Shown here piece by piece: positions 1 through 8,778 of a DNA stretch of 46,052 bases (position 1 is its first letter; every line of letters begins with the position of its first letter). The translations under genes were made by a program, and so were the position numbers. The notes beneath the pieces were generated by a model, which searched no databases, was not told the origin of the DNA, and saw nothing but the letters and a program-made list of their open reading frames with translations. The stretch is from an uncultured Clostridia bacterium. GTDB lineage: Bacteria; Bacillota; Clostridia; JAAYHZ01. The DNA is taken from assembly GCA_937894465.1 (NCBI GenBank), contig CALCRE010000002.1:1-46052 (forward strand), written 5' to 3'.

Positions 1-12
1 GGAGATTATATT

Positions 13-1506
13 ATGCATTACAAAAGCACGCGTGGAAATGCTTACGCCAATTCGTCCCAAGAAGCAATCTTGAAAGGTTTGGCTGAAGACGGCGGATTGT
101 ATGTACCGGAGCATTTTACGTATTTTTCAATAAATGACCTGAAAGTTATGTCTGAGGGCAGTTATATCGATGTCGCCAATAGAGTGTTATGTAGAATTTT
201 GGATGATTATCGGGAAGAAACCATAAAACGATGTACAAGCAACGCTTACTCCACCGGGTTTGAAAACAACCATCCGGCACCTGTTGTAAATTTGAATAAA
301 AACACTTCGGTTTTGGAGCTATGGCATGGGCCGACATGCGCATTTAAAGATATGGCGTTACAATTATTGCCGGAGCTGATGACCAGTGCAATTCACGATA
401 CCGGAGCGGACAAGACTGTTTTGATTTTAGTAGCTACATCCGGTGATACCGGTAAGGCTGCTTTAGAGGGATTCAAGGATGTAGAAGGCACCGAGATCAT
501 GGTGTTTTTCCCCGAACACGGTGTCAGTGACATGCAAAAGCTTCAGATGATTACGCAAGAAGGATCTAACGTTCATTCTGTCGCCATCTCCGGAAACTTT
601 GACGATGCGCAAACCGGTGTAAAAAGGATTTTCACCAATACAAAGTTGATAGAAGAATTGGACAAGGGCGGTTATATGTTTTCTTCAGCCAATTCTATTA
701 ACTGGGGAAGATTGGTACCTCAGATCGTCTACTATTTCAGTTCCTATGTAGCTTTGCTTAAAGAAGGAGTCATTTCTTGCGGCGAACGCATTAATTTTGC
801 AGTACCTACAGGGAACTTCGGTAATATATTAGCCGGATATTATGCCGCTAAAATGGGCTTGCCGGTCAATAAGCTCATATGTGCATCCAATAAAAACAAC
901 GTATTAACCGATTTTTTTCATAAAGGTGTTTATGACAGGAAGAGAACCTTTTACAGAACCCACTCCCCTTCCATGGACATATTGATATCCAGCAATTTGG
1001 AACGGCTAATCTACGATGCAGCGGATAAAAAAAGCGAAACCGTTTCAGGTTTCATGTCACAATTAAAAGAAACCGGAAGTTATGAAATTCCTGAGGAAAT
1101 ACGCATGAAATTATCTGATTTGTTCACTGCAGATTATATAGACGATGATCAAACGGCACAAGTCATATCCCGATATTACAATCAATACGGATATTTGTCC
1201 GACACCCATACAGCTGTCGCATTAGGGGTACTGGATCTATACAGGGAGGCCACCCAAGATTCCACTCATACTGTAGTTGTATCCACCGCTAGCCCTTACA
1301 AGTTCGGTAAGGCTGTTGCACAAGCATTGATCAAAGATCAGGATTTGGAAGAATACACCGAATATGATTTATTGAAATTGCTTGAGAGAGAAACTTCCGT
1401 TAAAATCCCACAACCCATATCTGATGTGATTAATAAACCGGTTCTTCACAGTGTCAAGTGCTCAAAGGATGCCATGAGCGACACATTAAGAAAATTGTTG
1501 TTATAA
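13..1506 (+). CDS. thrC: Threonine synthase
   Basis: PLP enzyme that converts O-phosphohomoserine to L-threonine in the cytoplasm, the last step of threonine synthesis. The 497-residue protein has the N-terminal YKSTRGN start typical of the long bacterial form, the PLP-lysine motif GPTCAFKDMA (K112), the phosphate-binding stretch ATSGDTGKAA and the asparagine/glycine motif VPTGNFGNILAGYYAAKMG. Length matches the family (about 490-500). A GGAGA ribosome site sits at positions 1-5, eight bases before the ATG, so the gene is complete although its promoter is outside the window. It converges with spoIIE; the hairpin at 1535-1559 lies between them. No homoserine genes are visible nearby, so an upstream operon cannot be judged. 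Confidence 0.95.
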   Translation: MHYKSTRGNAYANSSQEAILKGLAEDGGLYVPEHFTYFSINDLKVMSEGSYIDVANRVLCRILDDYREETIKRCTSNAYSTGFENNHPAPVVNLNKNTSVLELWHGPTCAFKDMALQLLPELMTSAIHDTGADKTVLILVATSGDTGKAALEGFKDVEGTEIMVFFPEHGVSDMQKLQMITQEGSNVHSVAISGNFDDAQTGVKRIFTNTKLIEELDKGGYMFSSANSINWGRLVPQIVYYFSSYVALLKEGVISCGERINFAVPTGNFGNILAGYYAAKMGLPVNKLICASNKNNVLTDFFHKGVYDRKRTFYRTHSPSMDILISSNLERLIYDAADKKSETVSGFMSQLKETGSYEIPEEIRMKLSDLFTADYIDDDQTAQVISRYYNQYGYLSDTHTAVALGVLDLYREATQDSTHTVVVSTASPYKFGKAVAQALIKDQDLEEYTEYDLLKLLERETSVKIPQPISDVINKPVLHSVKCSKDAMSDTLRKLLL

Positions 1507-1534
1507 AATATTTTAAAAAATTAAAAAAGAATTT

Positions 1535-1559
1535 AACAGCCTCGCATAGCGAGGCTGTT
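1535..1559 (-). terminator. Hairpin terminator between thrC and spoIIE
   Basis: An 11-bp perfect stem (AACAGCCTCGC / GCGAGGCTGTT) closes on a 3-base loop. On the minus strand it is followed by a T-rich run, fitting a terminator for spoIIE. On the plus strand no T run follows, so termination of thrC here would be weaker. Confidence 0.75.
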
Positions 1560-1588
1560 CTTAGGATGCCCGTATCAAAAAGCCTTCT

Positions 1589-3931
1589 TTATTTTTTCCA
1601 CATTTTATTGACCAAAACCAACATATCATCATGAGGTTGATGATTGCATTTATCCAATGCACTGTTTAAAATGACATCAGCAAGATGCTGTACAGTATTT
1701 ACCGTGCATGCACTGATGATATATCGTATGTCATTCTCACCCACCAGATCGATGATACCATCGGTTAGTAATACAATTATTAATGTATTATCCACGGTTT
1801 CCTTTACAGAATAAGTATTAGGTTTATTCAAGATTCCCATTGGTGCGGTATTCGAGCCAAGCAACTTAACATCCTGCCCGTCAAATATAAATGTACTGCA
1901 TCCTCCTGCTTTTATAAATTCCGTTTCTCCGGAAAAAAGATTCATGGTGCACATATCTACTGTAGAGAAAGATTCTTGTTCGGTTTTCATGGCTAAAAAA
2001 GAATTGATAATTTGAAGGACAGACTCATGTTCCGGATGATCATCATATAGGCATTCAAGTAGATTCATCACCATATTACTCCGTGTGTGAGCCTTTTTCC
2101 CGGTGCCCATCCCGTCTCCTACCGCTGCCACATACAGTCCCTTTGTATTTTCAAAGAATGTGTAACTGTCTCCGGACACCGAGTGTTCGGATGCAGCTTT
2201 TTTTGCAATCCAAGTGTTAACATTATATTGCTTCATTGGTCGGCATGTAATTTTTACATCATATTGATCACCGAAATATCCGGTCTCATATTCAATCTTT
2301 TCTCCTAAAACCCTACTGACAACACTTAAGATTAAATCCAAATTGTCTCTCCACACTGATGTTTTATCATACAACAGCTCCACCACAAATTTGTTTTGAC
2401 ATAGACTTCCGATATAGATATCCAAAGGAGGTGAACCAATGGATGACAGCATTCTATATAGTTCATTCTCAATTTCTTTACATTCTGATTTTGTATTGTC
2501 TATCGCAGTATAGTAGTCATGAATGTATGAAGCCAAGTGGTGCAGTTGATCACCGGCAATATCCTTGATATTATCGATATGACGTCGATAAATCTTGTCC
2601 ATCTTAAATATCTCACATGAATTGTTGATACTCGATACAAAGTCATCTAGCTTCAAGCACGTTCTTTTAAACTTCCCAGGTAAATCGTTTTCATTGAATG
2701 TTCCTCCGGTATTAATGGTTGCTACTGCTGCAAAGATCGCTTGATAGGTTGAATAGAAGTTTTCCTCCCAACAATAGGAACATTTACTACAGCTTTCACA
2801 AATCTTTCCCGCCGCAATATCAATTAGTCGATATGCATCATTCTTTATTTCCGTATTCTTGAATTCCTCATCCGGAATCATAGCAGATACCTTTTGAAGC
2901 ATATCGGTCATACCGGTCATTTTCGCTGTCAGCAATTTACCTTTGGCATTGTAAACGATACCGGTTCCCTTTGCTTGTTCAGGACTTACCAAATCAAATA
3001 TATAATTACCGGCTTGAGCTGGAAAGCTTGCAAAAAGAATGATCCCTAGCAAAGTTTCCACGATATAATACTCTCCCGAAACGGTTTCAGAAAAAATGAC
3101 AGCAGTCACCAACCAACCGATTGCCGTTGCAATGCAAAAAACCAACTTGGATGAGCCTTTGGTTAATGTGCAAATTAACACTGTGACACTTAATAAGATA
3201 TAGACGAACATATCGTTAAATCCCGATAAGTGACCAACAAACATAGCACTGAGTACAAATACACCGGAAATACCAATATTGCCGTAGAATGCACAAAGCA
3301 TTGCTACAAACAAGTAAATCATAACGCCGATGTTAACATTGGCAATTTTGTAACTCGTCACCGAGGAAAGTGCTAAAAAAGCAACAATGAACAATGCAGC
3401 GTATTGCTCGGCATCTAATTTCATCTTGTTTCCAATATCATCCAACCCCGATATTGCCCTTGTGTATATGATGTACAACAAACCGGTTAATACTGCATAC
3501 ATCACCCCGTACAGAAAATCATAAAATGTCCAACCTTGAAATGCAACGACTGACACCGATGCGGTTAAATAGACCAAAGATATGGCAATTGCCTTCATTC
3601 CTGTTTTCTTGTTTTTCAAAAACAAATGAAGAATTGAATACAATATTGTCGATAAAATGTACACCGGTAAAGCTGATTGTGCTTTAGCCAATGCCAAACC
3701 GAGAATGGTAATGCACATCACCACAAAGGGAATTGTTTTGTATTGCAAAACAACAGCAAATAAAGCAATAACAAAAGGAGCAGCAGTTCCAATAAATGAC
3801 ACGCCTGCAGTCATAAAGCCCAGAAAGATCAGTATGACACTCTTTACACCGGATATTTCCTCGGTAATTGCACTAAATGTTTTATCGGTTTTCTTTAATT
3901 TTTCATTAATACTTGTTAATGTCGATTGCAT
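1589..3931 (-). CDS. spoIIE: Stage II sporulation protein E, membrane PP2C phosphatase
   Basis: Serine phosphatase that, in the known family, dephosphorylates the anti-anti-sigma factor SpoIIAA to switch on sigma-F in the forespore; it sits in the polar septum. The N-terminal ~300 residues are a series of about ten hydrophobic segments. A cysteine cluster (CESCSKCSYCW) follows near residue 380, as in other SpoIIE proteins. The PP2C domain carries GDGMGTG (from residue 605), LLTDGIID (about 720) and HDDMLVLV near the C terminus, the metal-binding aspartates of the family. The 780 residues compare with about 830 in Bacillus subtilis. The start has GGAGGT six bases upstream. Presence of this gene implies an endospore former. 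Confidence 0.96.
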   Translation of the reverse strand: MQSTLTSINEKLKKTDKTFSAITEEISGVKSVILIFLGFMTAGVSFIGTAAPFVIALFAVVLQYKTIPFVVMCITILGLALAKAQSALPVYILSTILYSILHLFLKNKKTGMKAIAISLVYLTASVSVVAFQGWTFYDFLYGVMYAVLTGLLYIIYTRAISGLDDIGNKMKLDAEQYAALFIVAFLALSSVTSYKIANVNIGVMIYLFVAMLCAFYGNIGISGVFVLSAMFVGHLSGFNDMFVYILLSVTVLICTLTKGSSKLVFCIATAIGWLVTAVIFSETVSGEYYIVETLLGIILFASFPAQAGNYIFDLVSPEQAKGTGIVYNAKGKLLTAKMTGMTDMLQKVSAMIPDEEFKNTEIKNDAYRLIDIAAGKICESCSKCSYCWEENFYSTYQAIFAAVATINTGGTFNENDLPGKFKRTCLKLDDFVSSINNSCEIFKMDKIYRRHIDNIKDIAGDQLHHLASYIHDYYTAIDNTKSECKEIENELYRMLSSIGSPPLDIYIGSLCQNKFVVELLYDKTSVWRDNLDLILSVVSRVLGEKIEYETGYFGDQYDVKITCRPMKQYNVNTWIAKKAASEHSVSGDSYTFFENTKGLYVAAVGDGMGTGKKAHTRSNMVMNLLECLYDDHPEHESVLQIINSFLAMKTEQESFSTVDMCTMNLFSGETEFIKAGGCSTFIFDGQDVKLLGSNTAPMGILNKPNTYSVKETVDNTLIIVLLTDGIIDLVGENDIRYIISACTVNTVQHLADVILNSALDKCNHQPHDDMLVLVNKMWKK

Positions 3932-3985
3932 TCTCTTACCTCCGCATATTTATTATCTTTTTTTACATTTTTTGGATGTAGATGC

Positions 3986-3998
3986 ATTATACCGGAAC
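3986..3998 (-). promoter_or_regulatory. Putative spoIIE -10 with adjoining palindrome
   Basis: On the minus strand a TATAAT (3986-3991) lies about 55 bases upstream of the spoIIE ATG. The 13-bp palindrome TACCG-GAA-CGGTA abuts and overlaps its upstream edge. No clear -35 hexamer is seen at 17 bases and no Spo0A box (TGTCGAA) was recognised. A second inverted repeat with the same core, ACCGTA...TACGGT, lies at about 4025-4046. Confidence 0.4.
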
Positions 3999-4054
3999 GG
4001 TATGCTAAAAGAAAGAAATCGATAACCGTATTTTTCTATTTACGGTCATAAATT

Positions 4055-4094
4055 AAAGAATGAGCACTTTTCACATACAAAACACTCATTCTTT
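4055..4094 (-). terminator. Hairpin downstream of sialidase-like lipoprotein gene
   Basis: A 10-bp perfect stem (AAAGAATGAG / CTCATTCTTT) with a 20-base loop starts about 30 bases after the stop of the minus-strand lipoprotein gene. The loop is long and the T run is short, so termination is likely but not certain. Confidence 0.5.
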
Positions 4095-4126
4095 TATAGA
4101 TAAACTTTTATTCATTTTGTGTTTGA

Positions 4127-5548
4127 TTATTTAATATTTACGGTGTAGACGTAGGCATTTGCCGTCCAATCAGATTGTTTATTTTCATAACCGTTCTCGA
4201 ACAAGGGTGTACAGTAAACTAAAATGTCTTTGCTGACACGATCTTCCCTTGCAAAAAAGTTTGAATAGGTGACTCTACTACTTTGTTCAGGCTTTTTAAT
4301 GTCAATAACCATCACCGAATCCTTGATCAGCATATAATCGTCAGGATTGACTTCACCGATAACCAAAGGCCACCTGGGTAAATTTCCTTCTGCATTTCTG
4401 TTGGAGACATTCCCGATCCAGTAATATTTCCCGTTGGAATGCTCTATGAGCTGTGAACAAGATGAAGGGGAATAAAATATGGTGTTATCATCACACATCC
4501 ATGGTTTGGGCGGGCTCCAGGAATAGCCGCCATCTTTTGAATAGCTGTACCACTTATAGCTGTCGAGAATATGTTTCGGATCATTAGAACCACCGTTGCT
4601 ACCGCGCATTACCATTAAAATATCTCCGTCCGGAAACTCGGCAAGAGTCGGTTCTAAAACACCACGAGTGGTTTTTGCAGGATCGGCCACCACCGGTTGC
4701 GATATATCCCAATCCAATTTTCCTTCTTGGTTCCATGTACCGATAAGCACACAACTGTAATGATATGTATAGCCGCCTCCGGGATTATATAGCTCCCCGT
4801 GTTCATCCAAAGGGGTTATTTGTACAGGTACTAATATCTTACCGTTGTTACCTCCATTTTGGTATTTGAGTTGAATGGGCAAGCAGGCGACATCACCGAC
4901 CATAATACTGTTTCTCCCAACATACACACCATCCAAAGGATACTCCGGACTGTACATTTCGCCTTGTTTGATAATTTGCTCTTCCGTTTCAAATGTTTTT
5001 CCACCGTCGGAAGTAATTCCATACCAAAGAGTCCAGTTACGCATCCCTTCTAATGGATTGTCATTTGGCAACAGACCTTTCAGAAAAAACACTACCATTT
5101 TATTTTGGATAGGATCCACAATTTGAGTTTGCCAATATTTGCGAAGCGTTCCTCCCGAGGCGGATTGAGCAGTACCCATCGTCGAGAATGAATAATAGGA
5201 GTTACCGTTATCAATACTGTAAGACAACACATATGAATCGATCGTATCAGAAGAGGTTTCATAAGAAATCAGCTCAGTCAAATGATTTTGGGATGCTTTT
5301 GTATAAAAGGTTCTAGAATAAACAGCCGTCCCCTCTTCCGGCGAAACCCTATTCAATTCCTTCGTGATATTCCAAATACTGCTTTCATATGCCTCTTTTC
5401 TTTCCTTAACATAAAAAGCACGATATGTACTACCATCGTCTAAAAACAGTAATTGATTGTTTTTTAGATACACAGGTTCTTCCTGTCCGGAGGAACAACC
5501 AACAAGAAAAACAAAAACGATTGCGAAAAGTAATATTTTTTTCATCAT
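4127..5548 (-). CDS. Sialidase/BNR-repeat-fold lipoprotein
   Basis: Predicted secreted lipoprotein of 473 residues. The chosen ATG has AGGAAGGA directly upstream and opens a classic lipoprotein signal: MMKKILLF, a hydrophobic core, and the lipobox LVGC (C18). Three Asp-box motifs of the sialidase/neuraminidase propeller are visible: SIDNGNSY (about 111-118), TSDGGKTF (179-186) and SKDGGYSW (337-344). The stretch EPTLAEFPDGD followed by MVMRGSNG is typical of BNR_2 exo-sialidase-like proteins. It is probably tethered outside the membrane and binds or cleaves a glycan, but the sialidase catalytic set cannot be confirmed by eye, so a true sialidase is not claimed. It lies alone between spoIIE and a divergent membrane-protein gene. 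Confidence 0.75.
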   Translation of the reverse strand: MMKKILLFAIVFVFLVGCSSGQEEPVYLKNNQLLFLDDGSTYRAFYVKERKEAYESSIWNITKELNRVSPEEGTAVYSRTFYTKASQNHLTELISYETSSDTIDSYVLSYSIDNGNSYYSFSTMGTAQSASGGTLRKYWQTQIVDPIQNKMVVFFLKGLLPNDNPLEGMRNWTLWYGITSDGGKTFETEEQIIKQGEMYSPEYPLDGVYVGRNSIMVGDVACLPIQLKYQNGGNNGKILVPVQITPLDEHGELYNPGGGYTYHYSCVLIGTWNQEGKLDWDISQPVVADPAKTTRGVLEPTLAEFPDGDILMVMRGSNGGSNDPKHILDSYKWYSYSKDGGYSWSPPKPWMCDDNTIFYSPSSCSQLIEHSNGKYYWIGNVSNRNAEGNLPRWPLVIGEVNPDDYMLIKDSVMVIDIKKPEQSSRVTYSNFFAREDRVSKDILVYCTPLFENGYENKQSDWTANAYVYTVNIK

Positions 5549-5764
5549 ATTAAGTTCCTTCCTAGTATCTTCTATTTTACAAGAATTGTTGTAAAATTTC
5601 AACTTTGATTTCCTGGCAACAATGATGTCCGATGAACATGCGATGCACCTGTTTTTAACTTGGTTACAACTAGTCATTACTCCTATCTATGGTTATTTAT
5701 GCTAATTGACAATCTAAAACCGCCATGTTATGATTACCATAATATTTTGAACGCGGAGACAAAC

Positions 5765-6385
5765 ATGTCTAAATTTTTAGATTTTATATTATACCCCAAG
5801 CGCTTTTATGGAAAATTGAATGCCAAAACAAAGTATTTGTTCTGGAGTATAACATTGATCGGTTTGATTGATATCATCTTATTCGGTATCAATTACAATC
5901 TTTTTCTCCACTTTTCCGATCGTCCTATTGAAGATTGCTTGATTAATGCATCGATTTTAATTGCTTCTACCATTATACTTGGATTTTTGGATGTGTTCTT
6001 TGTATCAATACCTTTAAGTGACCTGTTTCACCGTTTATCACCTAAAAAGGATCTATTAAAGAAGCATCCTGCTCGCATCATTTTTATAAAGGCGTATATA
6101 TGCTCCCACTTTATCATTGCCCCGGTCAGTGCAATTATCGGTGTCTTGTTTCAAGATATTAATGTCACTAGCAGCACATCAACCCTTTTATTATACACAT
6201 TGTTAGAAAGTTTGCTCATGGTGTGGTCCGCATCTTTGCTGACCCGAGGGGTCAAAGTAATCTACGGATATACGGACAAATCCGGTTATATCATCTTCTT
6301 GGCATTGTTCTTTTGGAGCAATATTATAGTTGGAAGGGTCATATATTTTATTCTCAATCCGGGTATACTAAGTTTACTTCGATAA
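5765..6385 (+). CDS. Small integral membrane protein, Yip1-like
   Basis: A 206-residue protein with about five hydrophobic segments and a short cytoplasmic N terminus (MSKFLDFILYPKRFYGKL). That N terminus (FxxFlxxPxxffxkl) and the layout resemble bacterial YIP1-domain membrane proteins, whose function is unknown. The frame stays open upstream to 5660, but the upstream part has no ribosome site and overlaps the divergent lipoprotein leader, while GGAG lies six bases before the ATG at 5765. No operon partner; prs follows after about 100 bases that contain a 7-bp inverted repeat (GATAATC / GATTATC). Confidence 0.6.
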   Translation: MSKFLDFILYPKRFYGKLNAKTKYLFWSITLIGLIDIILFGINYNLFLHFSDRPIEDCLINASILIASTIILGFLDVFFVSIPLSDLFHRLSPKKDLLKKHPARIIFIKAYICSHFIIAPVSAIIGVLFQDINVTSSTSTLLLYTLLESLLMVWSASLLTRGVKVIYGYTDKSGYIIFLALFFWSNIIVGRVIYFILNPGILSLLR

Positions 6386-6486
6386 TCACTTGATTATCAC
6401 GGTCCTAAGTATTCTATTTTATATTAACTTGTGATATACTGAATGTGCTATAGGCTTATATATATATCAATTAGGAGTGGGCTTTC

Positions 6487-7623
6487 ATGAAATTAGATGA
6501 GATCACATATATACCATATGGGGAATTAGCACTCGTTGTTTTGAAAAGTGCAGAAGAATTCGGGAAAAAGGTTGATGAGCACTTGGTCAAACATAGAAAA
6601 ACACAATCATATTATCGGTGTCAAACTGATTCATATGTCATTCATGCTGATGATGTTCGTTTTTCTAACGGTGAAGGAAAAGTTGCAATAAAAGAACCTG
6701 TTCGCGGTAAGGACATCTATATCATTGCCGATATCGGTAATTACGGTTGTACATACAACATGTTCGGAATTACCAATCATATGGGACCGGATGAGCATTT
6801 CCAGGACATTTTGCGCACCATTTCGGCCATTGCAGGTAATGCACGTAGAATAAATGTCATCATGCCCTTATTATACAGCGCTCGCCAACATAAAAGAAAA
6901 GGTCGCGAATCGCTGGATTGCGCCGTCTCATTGCAACAGCTTGTTAATATGGGTGTATCCAATATATTTACAGTTGACGCCCATGATCCTAGAATCGAAA
7001 ATGCCATTCCGCTCAATGGTTTTGAAAACATTTATCCGACCTATGATATGATTCGTGCTATTTTTGCAAGCAATCAAAGTATTTCAGTAAAAAAGGACAA
7101 CCTGTTAATCATCAGCCCGGACACCGGCGCTATGGATCGTGCATTGTATTATGCAGATGCATTAAGCGTGGATGTGGGTTTATTTTATAAACGACGCGAT
7201 TTCTCCAGGGTTGTAAACGGAAAGAACCCGATTATCGATCATTTTTACATGGGAAGCAATTTAGAAGGAAAAGACGTTTTAGTGGTGGATGATATGATTG
7301 CCTCCGGAGAATCTATTTTGGATATTGCCTATGAACTCAAAAAGAGAAAGGCCGGGCATGTATATATAGCTGTTACATTCGCTTTTTTCACAGAAGGATA
7401 TGACGAAATCGATAAAGCTTTCGCTGAAGGAGTTATAGATAGAATATACACCACAAACCTCTCCTATTTGCCGGAATCCTGCAAGCAAAAAGAATGGCTT
7501 TATGAAGTAGACATGTCAAATACCATTGCGACTGTAATTGATAATATGAATTATGATTTGTCTTTGACACCCTTGTTTGACACTCATATCCGATTGAAAA
7601 ACTTAGAGTTATTCCATGACTAA
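6487..7623 (+). CDS. prs: Ribose-phosphate pyrophosphokinase (PRPP synthetase)
   Basis: Transfers pyrophosphate from ATP to ribose-5-phosphate to make PRPP for nucleotide, histidine and tryptophan synthesis. Visible motifs are the ARQHKRKGRES loop (about 132-142, equivalent to the canonical ARQDRK region), the metal-binding VDAHD (163-167), SPDTGAMDRA, and the PRPP loop VVDDMIASGES (266-276). At 378 residues it is about 60 longer than the usual 310-320; the extra length is mostly N-terminal, and the PRPP loop reads ASGES where classical enzymes have DTAGT. Longer clostridial forms of this kind exist, so function is probably retained. AGGAG lies eight bases before the ATG. It is single, with a strong terminator after it. 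Confidence 0.9.
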   Translation: MKLDEITYIPYGELALVVLKSAEEFGKKVDEHLVKHRKTQSYYRCQTDSYVIHADDVRFSNGEGKVAIKEPVRGKDIYIIADIGNYGCTYNMFGITNHMGPDEHFQDILRTISAIAGNARRINVIMPLLYSARQHKRKGRESLDCAVSLQQLVNMGVSNIFTVDAHDPRIENAIPLNGFENIYPTYDMIRAIFASNQSISVKKDNLLIISPDTGAMDRALYYADALSVDVGLFYKRRDFSRVVNGKNPIIDHFYMGSNLEGKDVLVVDDMIASGESILDIAYELKKRKAGHVYIAVTFAFFTEGYDEIDKAFAEGVIDRIYTTNLSYLPESCKQKEWLYEVDMSNTIATVIDNMNYDLSLTPLFDTHIRLKNLELFHD

Positions 7624-7687
7624 TCAAGATCGCGAAACAAAAGGCATCTATAAATTGAGGTAAGTTAAAAATTATTTTCCATAGAGT

Positions 7688-7725
7688 GAAAAAGACAATT
7701 TTTCAATTGTCTTTTTCTTTTTTTT
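7688..7725. terminator. Bidirectional intrinsic terminator after prs
   Basis: A 13-bp perfect stem (GAAAAAGACAATT / AATTGTCTTTTTC) with a 4-base loop is followed by eight T on the plus strand. The A-rich left arm gives a T-rich arm on the other strand, so it can also end the convergent kinase gene. Confidence 0.9.
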
Positions 7726-7743
7726 AATCATTCAATTTATTCA

Positions 7744-8778
7744 TCATTTTTCTGATTTTGCGAAATATTGATCATAAGTTTCTAAGATTTGCTCCGGTGT
7801 TGCCGCACCGGTTTTTCCGATTTGGCGAATGGTCACTGATGCCGTTATATTCCCTAATAGCCCTGCATCAACAACAGATGCACCTGAGGACAATGCAGCC
7901 GCCACTGCTGCAGTCACCGAATCTCCTGCTCCGACAATATCAATGGGAGGCGGAACCTCAACCGTTGGAATGTAATAAACACCGTCTTTGGAAAAGGCGA
8001 GTAAACCGTCTTTACCTAATGTAACAAAAACCGGTTTTTTGTTTTTTTCATACAACTTCTTACCGCAAACCACTGCCATATCGATTGTCGGCTCCTCATT
8101 AAGATTCGGATTAATAGCTTTACACGCTTCCATCTTGTTACACTTAATGATCATATGGTTGTATTTGTCGATTCTCGTTCTGGAATCCACCAGAACAACT
8201 TTACCCGACCATTCACCGGCCAACGAAATCAGTCGGTCTCTGACCCGTCGTGTAATAACTCCGCAGTTTTCTTCTGTCATTTGGTCTAAAATAACCACGG
8301 CATCGCTCTTTTGAAACACCTCCGGCAACCCGTCGATCAATTGTTGCTCCAAATCGTAAGGTGTGGGGTTAAAATTTTTAATATCCAATCGATTGCCTTC
8401 TATTCGAGACCCGTCTTCCAACTGAATGGTTTTGATGTATTGTGGTGTGATGACCTCCTTAGAGCGATAAAAGTATCCATCATGAATGGACAGTGAATTC
8501 ATTTCTTCTTTCAAATCGAATCCTGCGCCATCTACCCCGCTGAATCCCACTGCAAGCACCGAGGAGCCCATTACCGAAAGATTACATGCCACCGAACCGG
8601 ATGCACCAAGTGATTGTGTGGTTTGAACTACTTGGAAAGCAGTTAATCCGGTCTCTAAAGATGGTTCGTTTAAAGAAGTATCAACGATAAAATAACGATC
8701 CAATGCAAAATCTCCGATGACAGCGACTGTAATGCCTTTTATAGAATGTAAAATATCGATCAAATCAGTCCGTTTCAT
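7744..8778 (-). CDS. PfkB-family sugar kinase, RfaE/HldE kinase-domain type
   Basis: ATP-dependent sugar kinase of the ribokinase/PfkB fold, 344 residues. The glycine-rich signature SLGASGSVACNLSVMGSSV lies near residue 60, and the C-terminal signature IVGAGDSVTAAV carries the catalytic aspartate D286. The overall pattern (AVIGDFALDRYF start, DSRTR centre) is closest to the kinase half of RfaE/HldE heptose kinases, but the nucleotidyltransferase half is absent. AAAGGGGG sits upstream of the chosen ATG; the frame is open to 8817 but lacks a ribosome site there. The ATG lies inside the 3' end of the upstream HAD gene (14-base overlap), implying coupled translation. The substrate is not determined; a sugar or heptose phosphate metabolite is inferred from the partner. 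Confidence 0.82.
   Translation of the reverse strand: MKRTDLIDILHSIKGITVAVIGDFALDRYFIVDTSLNEPSLETGLTAFQVVQTTQSLGASGSVACNLSVMGSSVLAVGFSGVDGAGFDLKEEMNSLSIHDGYFYRSKEVITPQYIKTIQLEDGSRIEGNRLDIKNFNPTPYDLEQQLIDGLPEVFQKSDAVVILDQMTEENCGVITRRVRDRLISLAGEWSGKVVLVDSRTRIDKYNHMIIKCNKMEACKAINPNLNEEPTIDMAVVCGKKLYEKNKKPVFVTLGKDGLLAFSKDGVYYIPTVEVPPPIDIVGAGDSVTAAVAAALSSGASVVDAGLLGNITASVTIRQIGKTGAATPEQILETYDQYFAKSEK

Noticed and set aside
5549..5677. 43-residue extension of the sialidase-like lipoprotein
   Set aside because: It would bury the lipoprotein signal peptide; the ATG at 5548 follows AGGAAGGA.
5660..5764. N-terminal extension of the Yip1-like protein
   Set aside because: It lacks a ribosome site, overlaps the divergent lipoprotein's upstream region, and the ATG at 5765 has GGAG and a family-like start.
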